Assembly (NCBI GenBank): GCA_024233865.1
Contig: JACKPA010000004.1
Span: 124,001-188,000 of the forward strand
DNA from: Leptospiraceae bacterium
Lineage (GTDB): Bacteria; Spirochaetota; Leptospiria; Leptospirales; Leptospiraceae
Length of the DNA stretch: 64,000 nucleotides
Direction of reading: 5' to 3'
The notes under the pieces are model-generated. The model ran no database searches, was not told the DNA's origin, and saw nothing but the letters and a program-made list of their open reading frames with translations. Of the stretch, positions 17,883 through 26,286 are shown in pieces; the stretch's first letter is position 1; each line of letters starts with the position of its first letter. Made by a program: the position numbers and the translations under genes.

Positions 17883-17973
17883 AACATGAAAAATAGTATT
17901 TACAAATTACGATTTATAAAATAGATTGAAATAAATGCGAAATGTTGTTTTGACAAAAAGGACATAAAAATTT

Positions 17974-18444
17974 ATGCTAAAAAATATTATAATTTTCGTT
18001 TTTCTCGTTTTTATAACAGGATGTTATTCTTTTGCAATACACTCTCCTAATACCAAAAACTATGCTTTGGCTGGAAATTCCGAATCCTGTCAAGAAGTGA
18101 AAGAATTAAAGCAATGGAAATTCCTTTATGGTACAGTGAATCTATCCAACCCTGAACCTTCGGAAATGTTTGAAGACTTAAATCCAAGTAAAGCATACTA
18201 TATTGAAGAAACCGTTACAGGGGGGGACATTGCTCTTTCAATAGTGCTAGGTCTTTTTTCTTCTATTTCCACAAATTCAATCAAAATATATGAATGTGGG
18301 AATAGCAAAATCAAGCCAAGTCAAAGTACTGCTTCCACAGCTAAAGCAGGGAAAAAACAATTGCTAAAATGGGTGGAGAGAAAATGTATTGTTGATGGTA
18401 ATGTCTATACAAACTATGAGCAGGTTTTGGTTGATATAGAATAA
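17974..18444 (+). CDS. Small lipoprotein, possibly Bor-like
   Basis: The 156-residue protein starts with a signal peptide ending in a clear lipobox FITGC (C17), so it should be anchored in a membrane by lipidation. The rest contains GDIALSIVLGLFSSISTNSIKIYEC, whose arrangement (glycine, hydrophobic segment, then a short strand ending in Cys) recalls the Bor/Lom-like serum-resistance lipoproteins, though I cannot confirm homology. AAGGA lies 11 bases before the ATG. It is 9 bases from the CPBP protease gene and probably co-transcribed. Confidence 0.7.
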   Translation: MLKNIIIFVFLVFITGCYSFAIHSPNTKNYALAGNSESCQEVKELKQWKFLYGTVNLSNPEPSEMFEDLNPSKAYYIEETVTGGDIALSIVLGLFSSISTNSIKIYECGNSKIKPSQSTASTAKAGKKQLLKWVERKCIVDGNVYTNYEQVLVDIE

Positions 18445-18453
18445 ATATAAATA

Positions 18454-19236
18454 ATGGAAAAGGTTATGCAAGATAAATCCAAAAGTCATAAAATTAAAAT
18501 AGGTTTGATTTTGTTTATTTTAGGTTTTATTGGTGTCTTGAGTTTATTAAGTTCTGAGTTTCCAATGGATCAAGTTCCAAAAGAAGTTTTGGAAAAATAC
18601 TCGGAGCAAACCCTTGTGCTTTTGTCTCTTATAAATCCAACCATTCTTTTAGCTATTTCAGTTTTGATTGGAACAGTTCTTTATGAAAAGGTAGAACTAG
18701 CGGTTCCTCTTATCAGCTCTATTCTGAAAAGAGAGAATTGGAAAGATATTTTGTTTGTACAATTAAAATTCGGGCTTACCGGAGGAGTCATAGCAGGATT
18801 AGGTATATTGGCAATAAGCATGATTTTTACGGCAAATCTACCCAAAGAATTCCTTGAACTAGGAGAAAAATTAAAACCTAGTTTGTTTACTAGATTGTTT
18901 TATGGAGGATTTACGGAAGAAATCCTTTTGCGATTTGGACTAATGACCTTCGTAGTTTGGGTAGTATTTAAAATTCATAAAAAACTAAGTCCAAGCGTTT
19001 ATTGGATTGGAATTGTTTTGGCAACTCTCTTTTTTGCAGTAGGACACTTTCCTGTTGTTTTCCAAGCAGTTGGAACACCTTCTTTGGGATTGCTGGTTTA
19101 CGTTTTATTGGGCAATTCTTTGGGAGGTTTCGTTTTTGGTTGGTTGTATTGGAAAAAAGGTCTTGAATCGGCTTTTGTAGCTCACCTTTTTACCCATGTT
19201 GTCATGCTAACGATTCAGCCGTTGGTAGGAAGTTAG
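18454..19236 (+). CDS. CPBP-family intramembrane metalloprotease (CAAX/bacteriocin-processing type)
   Basis: The 260-residue polytopic membrane protein has the family motifs in order: E155-E156-x-x-x-R160 (FTEEILLR), H198 (AVGHFPV) and H244 (FVAHLFTH). These residues form the active site of the Rce1-like ABI/CPBP fold. Substrate unknown; bacterial members include immunity and peptide-processing proteins. An alternative ATG lies 12 bases inside. Its 3' end overlaps the convergent SBP-SpoIIE gene by 35 bases, so the two terminators must lie inside coding DNA. Confidence 0.87.
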   Translation: MEKVMQDKSKSHKIKIGLILFILGFIGVLSLLSSEFPMDQVPKEVLEKYSEQTLVLLSLINPTILLAISVLIGTVLYEKVELAVPLISSILKRENWKDILFVQLKFGLTGGVIAGLGILAISMIFTANLPKEFLELGEKLKPSLFTRLFYGGFTEEILLRFGLMTFVVWVVFKIHKKLSPSVYWIGIVLATLFFAVGHFPVVFQAVGTPSLGLLVYVLLGNSLGGFVFGWLYWKKGLESAFVAHLFTHVVMLTIQPLVGS

Positions 19237-22200
19237 TTTCCTGCTGAACATCATCTAAAGTCAAATATTTTCTTAATTTTTCAATTCTTGCATAACCCGG
19301 CTCGGTAACAACAACAACTTCATCTGCAATTTTTTTGGCGCGATCTTTGTCTCCTATCAAAATATTCAACTCAATTAAATTTATCATATTTTTAAGCATT
19401 TGTACTCTTCTTAGTCGAAGTCTTTCTCCCAAGTCGATGGCTTTTTTATATTCCTTTATTTTTCGATAACAGTAAGAAGCCGCAAAAATGGCTTCCTCAT
19501 TTTCCGGATGGATGAAAGTATAATCTTCCAAAGAAGGAATGGCTTTAGAATAATTCTTTGTGGCAACAAGCAGCTTGATAAATCGCCTAAAAACTTTGTC
19601 GTTATTGGTATTTTTATAGGCATTTTCTAATTCCAAAATTGCTTTTTCATATTCCTTTTGCTCCAATAAATTATGTATTTCGGTTAGTAAACTCTGAATA
19701 TTTTCCATGTTTTCGTTGATTTCTTTTTGCTTGTCTAAATAGGTAAGCTTCAAAAGAGAAAGGTCATCGGTAAGCTCACCGTGTTTGGTTATCGAATGAT
19801 AAATGTTTTCCAAATCTCCGTTATTCTCTTCAACTCTTTTTATAAATTCTTCATCATCTTCATTGATAATACGATTGTCGTCTTTATCAACACCAATCTG
19901 TATATCATCCTTTCCGTCAGAACCTGTAAATATCATATCACCATCGTGCAGTTGAAACGTATTGACATATATTGGATCATCCAAAGGATAGGTTCCTAGT
20001 TTTCTTAGAAATTCTTTGTTTCTGATAAAGCTAGCCTTTTTATCCCGGTATAAAATTATATCTGGATGCTCGATATTTACAAAATACATAAACCCACAAT
20101 CTTCATCTACCAAACCAATCACTAAAGAAATCAACATTGAGCCGTTAAAGCTAAGGAACACTTGGTTCATTTCTTTTATAACAATTTTGAGCCACCTTTC
20201 CGGATAGTTGTTTAATTCTGACGGATTCATTTTGGTTCTTTCTATAATAGACTGGAAAACCGAGCCTAAAACAAGGATTCCACCTGCTCCTTGTATGGAC
20301 TTTCCCATAGCATCAGCGTTTAAAAAGAGAACATAGTGTTTGTCTCTCAAGGTTATTTGGTGAGCTATATTTATATCACCTCCCAATTCATAATGTTTAT
20401 TTTTAAAAGAGAAGTCTTTTTTTTGTTTTGTATAGAAATCTACAAAAACGGTTGTGCTATCTACGGTATTTTGTCCTAAAGGATTAGTAAGTATGGTTGT
20501 TAAAAAATAGTCTCCATCCTGTTGTCTTTTTAAAGCTTCTACTTCATCCAGAGTTTGTTTTAGTTTTGCCGTTCTTTCGATTACCTTCTTTTCAAGTTCT
20601 AAATAACTTAACTCAAGCTCTTTTTGCAACCGTCTTTCTTGGCTTTCGTCTCGAATGATAAGCAAATAGCCAATTGTTCGATTGGTTTCATCCAAACGTA
20701 AAGAACAAGCTACTTGTACAGGTAAGATACTTGAATCATCTTTGAGAAAATCAATGGAACCAAGAAAACCACCATCAGTTTCCAAATTTGTTTTGAAGTT
20801 TTGCCAGTGTTCGGATTTCAAAAAAAGCTGATCTATAGGACGACTTTTAGCGTTTTCACCTAACAGAAGAGAGAACGTTTGGTTGTGTAAAATGATCTCA
20901 CCTTTCAGGTTATAGGTAGCAATTCCGGAAAAACGGGATGCTTCCATTAATCCTTCCATTTCCCTTACCTTTTGCAAAAAGTGAACAAGTTGTATAAAGC
21001 GAAACTTTTCTTGGGATTGTTTTACTTGCTCCAGATATTGCAAGTTGCTAACTAACTTTTGTAGCCTTTTATCTGATAAATCGTCTCCTGTGAACCAAAA
21101 CATATTGGCATGTTCAGCTGCGCTAAAAACCTTTTGAAATTCCAAATAATTTATGGAGGTAGTTGTATTCAGATAATCAAAATCCCATTCTGGATAGTGG
21201 ATTTCTTTGCGATTATCTTGAAGAGAAAGCCAAGAATATGTACTAAAATGCCCATTGTTGGAAATTTCAATGTGAATGTCTTGCCTGCTAGCAACATGAA
21301 CACAAGACTGAATGGTAAATAAAAGCATTGCTTCCTCATGAACGTATTTGTCCAAGTCTATTAGCTTTTGTTCGTTTTCTTGGTAGTCGGACGCAGTCAT
21401 TGCCTCTATAAAAAGTTTTTGGTATTCGGGGTTATTATTTAGAGAAAATGGTCCGTCTGAAGCTAAGAAAATGTAATGGTGAAAGCCTGTGTACATAATA
21501 GGATTATCTACAGGTGCTACAGCAAAATCACCTGAATAAATTCCTTGTCCCTTCATTCTTGCATTTGGAACTCTATCCATCCAGACGGTTCTCGGAATAA
21601 TTTCATATTGTAAAAATATATTAATGTCTTCCAAATAGGCAGCAATCATTTGTACCAAACTTGCCGAATGGTCTGCAACTAAGCCTTTTAGCGTAAAACC
21701 TTGCGGATAACCCGCTTCTATTAGGAGTTCCAATGCTTTTTCGGGGTCATAAGGATAGGGATTTAAGTTAGGATTATAGCCAAACTGTCCTTCCGTTCCT
21801 ACACATTTCTGAGGTATGGAAGTCCCACGACTATGAATTCTGGCAATCATGTTATTGTCAATTGCCAAGTTCATGGCAAGTCGAACTCTTTTGTCTAATA
21901 AAGGACCTTTGGATGCCAACAAAAACCAGTGAGAAAGAGTTGCAAGTTTACTTTTTATTTGTATGTCTTGACTTTCTTTTAGCAAGGATAATTGAATTTC
22001 ATGGACACCATATATCAGGTCGAGTTTTTTATCTTTAATTGCTTCTACCCAATATTGAGCTGGCAAGCAAATAAACTTAATGCCTTTAACTTTGGGTTTA
22101 TCACCCCAATAATTCTCATTGATTCTAAAAGATATTTCCCTACCTTTGTTCATTGACTCAAAAATAAAAGGTCCGGCTCCAATCGGGTATTCTTTAAAGT

Positions 22201-22669
22201 AATCAACGCCTTTTTCTCGTAATAATTGGGGCGGAACAATAGCAGAAAACATTGCCATTCTCCAAGGAAGCATACTATCCGGAAAATGAGTGTGAATTTT
22301 AACGAGGTATTCCGACACTTTTTCAACTTCTTTTATCGAAGACAAGATTCCAAGTCCTGTAGGGGAGTTGTTTGCAGGATTTATTTGAGCCATTAGAGTG
22401 GTGACAACTGCGTCCGCATCAAACGGTTCCGAGTTGTGAAATTGGACATTTTCTCTTAATTCGAATTCAAAACAAGTCGGGCTAATTCTCTGCCACGATT
22501 TGGCAAGCAGTGGCTTTATTTCACCATCTTTACCAATATACATTAAACCGTCATGGCATGCTGTGATTAAGGTGTATGAATCAGGGTCAAAACCGTGAAA
22601 TGGATCCAAAGACGAAGGCTGTCCCGTAAAGTAACCGATTCGAACGTAATTGTTTTGCTCTATTCTCAT
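19202..22669 (-). CDS. Oligopeptide-binding-protein/PAS/SpoIIE phosphatase/TPR fusion
   Basis: This 1155-residue protein joins four modules. Residues 1-490 are a complete family 5 solute-binding protein (SBP_bac_5/OppA-DppA type: SLDPFHGFDPDSYTLI, AKSWQRISP, FHNSEPFDADAVV, IGAGPF, NENYWGDKPKV, DKRVRLAMNLAID, YPYDPEKALELL). It has no signal peptide and no membrane helix, so this normally periplasmic sensor is apparently cytosolic. Residues 575-675 are a PAS domain, 676-715 a coiled coil, 750-980 a PP2C-type SpoIIE phosphatase (GGD 763-765, D785 in NADAMGK, DD 968-969), and 985-1140 TPR-like repeats. The likely job is to dephosphorylate an anti-sigma antagonist in response to a peptide or small ligand. 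AGAGGGA precedes the ATG. Domain calls are confident; ligand and location are inference. Confidence 0.9.
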   Translation of the reverse strand: MRIEQNNYVRIGYFTGQPSSLDPFHGFDPDSYTLITACHDGLMYIGKDGEIKPLLAKSWQRISPTCFEFELRENVQFHNSEPFDADAVVTTLMAQINPANNSPTGLGILSSIKEVEKVSEYLVKIHTHFPDSMLPWRMAMFSAIVPPQLLREKGVDYFKEYPIGAGPFIFESMNKGREISFRINENYWGDKPKVKGIKFICLPAQYWVEAIKDKKLDLIYGVHEIQLSLLKESQDIQIKSKLATLSHWFLLASKGPLLDKRVRLAMNLAIDNNMIARIHSRGTSIPQKCVGTEGQFGYNPNLNPYPYDPEKALELLIEAGYPQGFTLKGLVADHSASLVQMIAAYLEDINIFLQYEIIPRTVWMDRVPNARMKGQGIYSGDFAVAPVDNPIMYTGFHHYIFLASDGPFSLNNNPEYQKLFIEAMTASDYQENEQKLIDLDKYVHEEAMLLFTIQSCVHVASRQDIHIEISNNGHFSTYSWLSLQDNRKEIHYPEWDFDYLNTTTSINYLEFQKVFSAAEHANMFWFTGDDLSDKRLQKLVSNLQYLEQVKQSQEKFRFIQLVHFLQKVREMEGLMEASRFSGIATYNLKGEIILHNQTFSLLLGENAKSRPIDQLFLKSEHWQNFKTNLETDGGFLGSIDFLKDDSSILPVQVACSLRLDETNRTIGYLLIIRDESQERRLQKELELSYLELEKKVIERTAKLKQTLDEVEALKRQQDGDYFLTTILTNPLGQNTVDSTTVFVDFYTKQKKDFSFKNKHYELGGDINIAHQITLRDKHYVLFLNADAMGKSIQGAGGILVLGSVFQSIIERTKMNPSELNNYPERWLKIVIKEMNQVFLSFNGSMLISLVIGLVDEDCGFMYFVNIEHPDIILYRDKKASFIRNKEFLRKLGTYPLDDPIYVNTFQLHDGDMIFTGSDGKDDIQIGVDKDDNRIINEDDEEFIKRVEENNGDLENIYHSITKHGELTDDLSLLKLTYLDKQKEINENMENIQSLLTEIHNLLEQKEYEKAILELENAYKNTNNDKVFRRFIKLLVATKNYSKAIPSLEDYTFIHPENEEAIFAASYCYRKIKEYKKAIDLGERLRLRRVQMLKNMINLIELNILIGDKDRAKKIADEVVVVTEPGYARIEKLRKYLTLDDVQQETNFLPTAESLA

Positions 22670-22699
22670 TTTATCCCTCTACCTGAATATGTTAAGTAG

Positions 22700-22777
22700 G
22701 GACATTTCGACTACGCTCAATGTCCGAAGAAAAAACTACGCTCAAGAACCGTTCTCCCTGAGCGTAGTCGAAGGGAA
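22700..22777. repeat. Two adjacent dispersed palindromes between the MORN and SpoIIE genes
   Basis: GGACAT/ATGTCC flank a TTCGACTACGCTCA loop at 22700-22725, the same family as 4084-4119. Right after it, TTCTCCCT..AAGGGAA (22752-22777) encloses GAGCGTAGTCG, which is the reverse complement of the first loop. The two units are therefore related and inverted to each other, and together could form a longer cruciform. They fill the whole gap between two minus-strand genes and may act as an mRNA hairpin. Confidence 0.6.
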
Positions 22778-22780
22778 GAT

Positions 22781-24385
22781 TTACGGATTAGGTTTTTCTT
22801 CTTTTGGATATTCGACCTTGTAGTCTTTGTCCTGAATACCTAAAAAGTTTTTGAATGACGCTTTGTCTTTTAGAGCCTCACCTTCTAATTTTTTTAAGGT
22901 AATTTTGCTAACTGGCATTTTAAAGTTTTCTTCTCCTTCGGCTCCACGACTATAACCCGTTTTATCGGGAGTTTTGATAGTATCAGAAATTCCAACATTT
23001 CCGTCTTCGTCTATGGCGAGAAGTTTTACCTTTTTGTTTTTTAGAACATCTAACTCATATTTTCCGGATGTTGTCCATCTTGTACGAATGTAGCTATGGT
23101 CTAAGCCTATTGCCATAACGCTTACACTTTTTGGCTTATCCGAGCCGTCTGCAAGGATAACTTCTACATCTCCCTTGATACATCCGAAAACCAAGTTTGG
23201 ATAGTCTATATTCAACCAACCAAGATTGTTGATGCTTGTCACAATTACACCAAATGTTTTTGTGACCGCAACCGGAACAGAAGCTCTTTTGGCTGTCGGT
23301 GGAGCAGATGATTGTTGGGCTGGTGATTCATTATTTATACCTTCGCTTGCAGGTGCAGCTTGGGCTGCAAATTCTTCAAACATAGAGCGATTGCTAAAAG
23401 AAAGCCTTTTTAACTTCTCGTCGTTTAGTACCCATTTTCCTCTTTCATTCATTTTGTATACGTTGAACTCTGTTTTTGGGTATACATCCGGAAACATAAC
23501 TTGGATTTTTTTCCCATCTGCTATCTTCAGAGGTTTATCATTTTCAATTGCTTCTATTTTAAACATTCCACCTGATTCAAATAGGTATTCTTTTCCATTT
23601 TCATCAAAATACTCTAACCCAACGCCGGCAGTCATAAAGTCAAAAGCATCAATTACCTCAGTAAGTTGAATTTTTACTTTCCCTTTCACTGGTTCACCGT
23701 TTTCGTATGTAAATGCGTCAGGAGGGATAATTAGTTTAACACCTTTTCCACCGATAACGTTGTTTTCTTTTGCAGGATCAATTGTTTGGATGGTAGGCAG
23801 ATTTTTTAATGCTTGTAAATACGGACTTATCTTGACTTTGTCCATATTTCGACCGAGACCTCTTATTTTTTCTATCAGTTCTGCTTCCAAGAAATACTTT
23901 TCACATATTCCTTCGCCAACCAAGACGCTAGGGCAACCTTCTACCCAAGTTCCGGTGTAGATGTTTTTACCTTTGGAATCATATAAAACCCCTTGTCCCT
24001 GCATCCGATTGTTATAAAATGTTCCTACAAACCGATTGCCTTTGCTGGTAGTGAGAGTTCCATATTTAAAAAAGCCCTCTGCAAATTCTCCAGTAAACTG
24101 ATCACCATTGTAGTAGGTATATGTTCCGTTTCCGACAAAAAGATTTTCTTTTACTTCTCCGTTATAAACATCCCCGTTTTCAAAGGTGAAAACTCCATAT
24201 CCATCCAGTTTCCCCTCTTTAAAACTACCTTCATATTTATCACCGTTTTCAAACACCAAAGTTCCTATTCCATTTTTACAATCTCCACTAGCGCAAGTTG
24301 AGTTTTCCAAGTCTATTGCAAATAGCAAAAATGGAAAAAGAAATAAAAAAATATAGAAATGTACAAATTTAATAATCTGATTCAT
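22781..24385 (-). CDS. Exported MORN-repeat protein with a C-terminal ZU5-like region
   Basis: The 534-residue protein has a signal peptide (FYIFLFLFPFLLFA) and then about five MORN repeats between residues 38 and 155 (YEGSFKEGKLDGYGVF, YNGEVKENLFVGNGTY and similar). Residues 210-320 (GGKGVKLIIPPDAFTYENG, then GKVKIQLTEV) resemble the ZU5-type domain found in bacterial surface proteins. An alanine/serine/proline-rich linker (about 340-370) leads into a C-terminal beta-rich region. It is probably periplasmic or surface-located; MORN repeats commonly bind lipids or proteins. GAGGG precedes the ATG. Function unknown. Confidence 0.8.
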   Translation of the reverse strand: MNQIIKFVHFYIFLFLFPFLLFAIDLENSTCASGDCKNGIGTLVFENGDKYEGSFKEGKLDGYGVFTFENGDVYNGEVKENLFVGNGTYTYYNGDQFTGEFAEGFFKYGTLTTSKGNRFVGTFYNNRMQGQGVLYDSKGKNIYTGTWVEGCPSVLVGEGICEKYFLEAELIEKIRGLGRNMDKVKISPYLQALKNLPTIQTIDPAKENNVIGGKGVKLIIPPDAFTYENGEPVKGKVKIQLTEVIDAFDFMTAGVGLEYFDENGKEYLFESGGMFKIEAIENDKPLKIADGKKIQVMFPDVYPKTEFNVYKMNERGKWVLNDEKLKRLSFSNRSMFEEFAAQAAPASEGINNESPAQQSSAPPTAKRASVPVAVTKTFGVIVTSINNLGWLNIDYPNLVFGCIKGDVEVILADGSDKPKSVSVMAIGLDHSYIRTRWTTSGKYELDVLKNKKVKLLAIDEDGNVGISDTIKTPDKTGYSRGAEGEENFKMPVSKITLKKLEGEALKDKASFKNFLGIQDKDYKVEYPKEEKPNP

Positions 24386-24445
24386 GTTTTCCCTCTTATT
24401 AAAAGAATTATTTATTAAAGCATTTATATTTGAAAAAAAATATCT

Positions 24446-25663
24446 TTATAACTCTCCAAAGTCATTTTCCGGTTCGCAGTTCAGGGGAATTTGGATTTTT
24501 ATGCTTTCTGCAAATATCTTGGCTTCGGATTCGAATTCCTCATAAGATATGCTATCCGGAATTTTCCATCTATGTACAAAATTATATTTCCATAAACTTC
24601 GTTGGTATGTTTGAATATAAGCATTTTTTACATATTCAATGCTTCGTTTTGCTTTGTTGAAAATTGAATTTGAGATTAATTTTTTAGAAATAAGAAAATC
24701 ATAAAAGTAGGTTAATCCCCATAAAATGGCGATTGCTTTGGCTTGACGCAACGACATTATTCCACCGTAAAGCCCACTTATATAATGTTCTAAAGAATGT
24801 TTGGATATGTCAAAATAAATTTCTGCCGGTTGCTTTTTATTGTGTTTTGATTTTGGACCTTCTAAAAAAGTTATAATTCCATTCCATAGGTTTGCACTAC
24901 ATATAAAATTCATATTTTTCTCGGTATACATGTAGATACAGAAAGACCACATCAAGGATTCAAATATTTCTATTCGATTGTTTCGGAAATTTTTTTCAAA
25001 CTCTTCTCCGCCTTGGATTGTGGACATTAAGTGTTTGTCTGAAATATCTCGCATTTTTTTATGATCGTAACCATATTTTGAAATTTCCGAATTAATAAAA
25101 TTCCAATCTACATGAGAACCATTATTTGTTTGATTATAAATCTTATTCACGAGGTTATGAAAAATAATTTGGGCAAAATCGTATTGTGCTCCTCCGATAA
25201 TTTCTTCGGAGTCCCTCACAACGAGATAGGTTTGGTCTATTAAATTTTGCAATGTATCTATATAACCATAATAAATCAGCATATCCATAATGGAAAGTAG
25301 TGGTTCGATTCCTTTTTCCGGGTCTATCTTAAACCGACTCAAAGCTTCTTCCAACTTTTCAGGCTCTTTTTGAAAGAGGTAGTACTCCACCAAAAAATAG
25401 TCAAAAAACGGATATTCTTCTTTATAAAGCTCTGACTGGTGATATTTAAATTTTTGAATGAGTTCTAGAGCGTTTTCTACCAGATTGTTGGTATTTAGCT
25501 CGTCTAGCACTTCTCCAATGCAAAAACCTAAGTCTAGTTCCTCTACAAATTTGGGAGTCAGAGGTTGCTGAAGAGTCTCCATTACAAAGTCATATCTTTC
25601 TTTGTTTGAAAATGAATCAAATTTCTCGTCCCACATTGCAGGATTAACATATGTCTCTGGCAT
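24446..25663 (-). CDS. Cytosolic alpha-helical protein of unknown function, downstream of trpG
   Basis: The 405-residue protein is predicted mostly helical, with possible degenerate TPR-like hairpins in residues 35-150 (for example LVEYYLFQKEPEKLEEAL). There is no signal peptide or membrane segment and no catalytic motif I recognise. AAGGAG lies 6 bases before the ATG, and the gene begins 5 bases after trpG, so it is expressed with the anthranilate synthase genes. Nothing in its sequence points to tryptophan synthesis. Confidence 0.8.
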   Translation of the reverse strand: MPETYVNPAMWDEKFDSFSNKERYDFVMETLQQPLTPKFVEELDLGFCIGEVLDELNTNNLVENALELIQKFKYHQSELYKEEYPFFDYFLVEYYLFQKEPEKLEEALSRFKIDPEKGIEPLLSIMDMLIYYGYIDTLQNLIDQTYLVVRDSEEIIGGAQYDFAQIIFHNLVNKIYNQTNNGSHVDWNFINSEISKYGYDHKKMRDISDKHLMSTIQGGEEFEKNFRNNRIEIFESLMWSFCIYMYTEKNMNFICSANLWNGIITFLEGPKSKHNKKQPAEIYFDISKHSLEHYISGLYGGIMSLRQAKAIAILWGLTYFYDFLISKKLISNSIFNKAKRSIEYVKNAYIQTYQRSLWKYNFVHRWKIPDSISYEEFESEAKIFAESIKIQIPLNCEPENDFGEL

Positions 25664-25668
25664 TTTTG

Positions 25669-26286
25669 TTACTCCTTTTTAGAATTAAAAATAAAGTTTT
25701 CCAAAATCTTAAAACCGCCTTCCGTAGCAAAAGACTCCGGATGGAATTGAATTCCCTCTATAGGATAATCTTTGTGTTTTAAACCCATAATTTCAAAGTA
25801 ATTGTTACTTGATACTACTTTGGCTGTGATTTCGAGGCAATCTGGAATTGTCGCCGGGTCTGCTACCAAGGAATGATAACGCATTATCATAAGGTTTTGT
25901 GGTAGGTTAAAAAAAAGTCCCTTTTCATTATGGACAATGGTATCGGTTTTGCCATGTTTCGGAACTTTTGCTCTGATGATCTTTCCTCCAAAACAGTGTG
26001 CGATTCCTTGCATTCCCAAACACACTCCTAAAACAGGAATTTTCTGCCCTAATTCCAGAATAACCTGTGAGCAAACTCCAAAGTAGTGCGGATCAGAGGG
26101 TTCTCCTGGTCCGGGAGAGATTATTATTTTGTTGTAATGAGTTTTTTTTATTTCATCTATAGTAATAACATCGTTTCTTATAACATCTAATTGAAAATTA
26201 GCGTATTTGTTTTCTAGAATTTCTCCTACGTATTGGTAAAGGTTGTAGGTGAAGGAATCGTAGTTATCTAGTATAAGAACTTTCAT
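25669..26286 (-). CDS. trpG: Anthranilate synthase glutaminase subunit (TrpG/PabA type)
   Basis: The 205-residue class I glutamine amidotransferase has the oxyanion segment PGPGEP, the nucleophile elbow GVCLGMQ with its Cys, and the C-terminal QFHPES containing the catalytic His and Glu. It releases ammonia from glutamine for the chorismate-using partner. Its start overlaps the trpE coding end by 23 bases, so it is translationally linked. Many bacteria use one such subunit for both tryptophan and folate synthesis, so it may also serve PabB. Confidence 0.92.
   Translation of the reverse strand: MKVLILDNYDSFTYNLYQYVGEILENKYANFQLDVIRNDVITIDEIKKTHYNKIIISPGPGEPSDPHYFGVCSQVILELGQKIPVLGVCLGMQGIAHCFGGKIIRAKVPKHGKTDTIVHNEKGLFFNLPQNLMIMRYHSLVADPATIPDCLEITAKVVSSNNYFEIMGLKHKDYPIEGIQFHPESFATEGGFKILENFIFNSKKE

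Noticed and set aside
22697..22780. Riboswitch or other structured leader before the SBP-SpoIIE gene
   Set aside because: The structure is explained by two inverted units of a dispersed repeat family also found at 4084 and 41164; no ligand-aptamer motif is recognisable.
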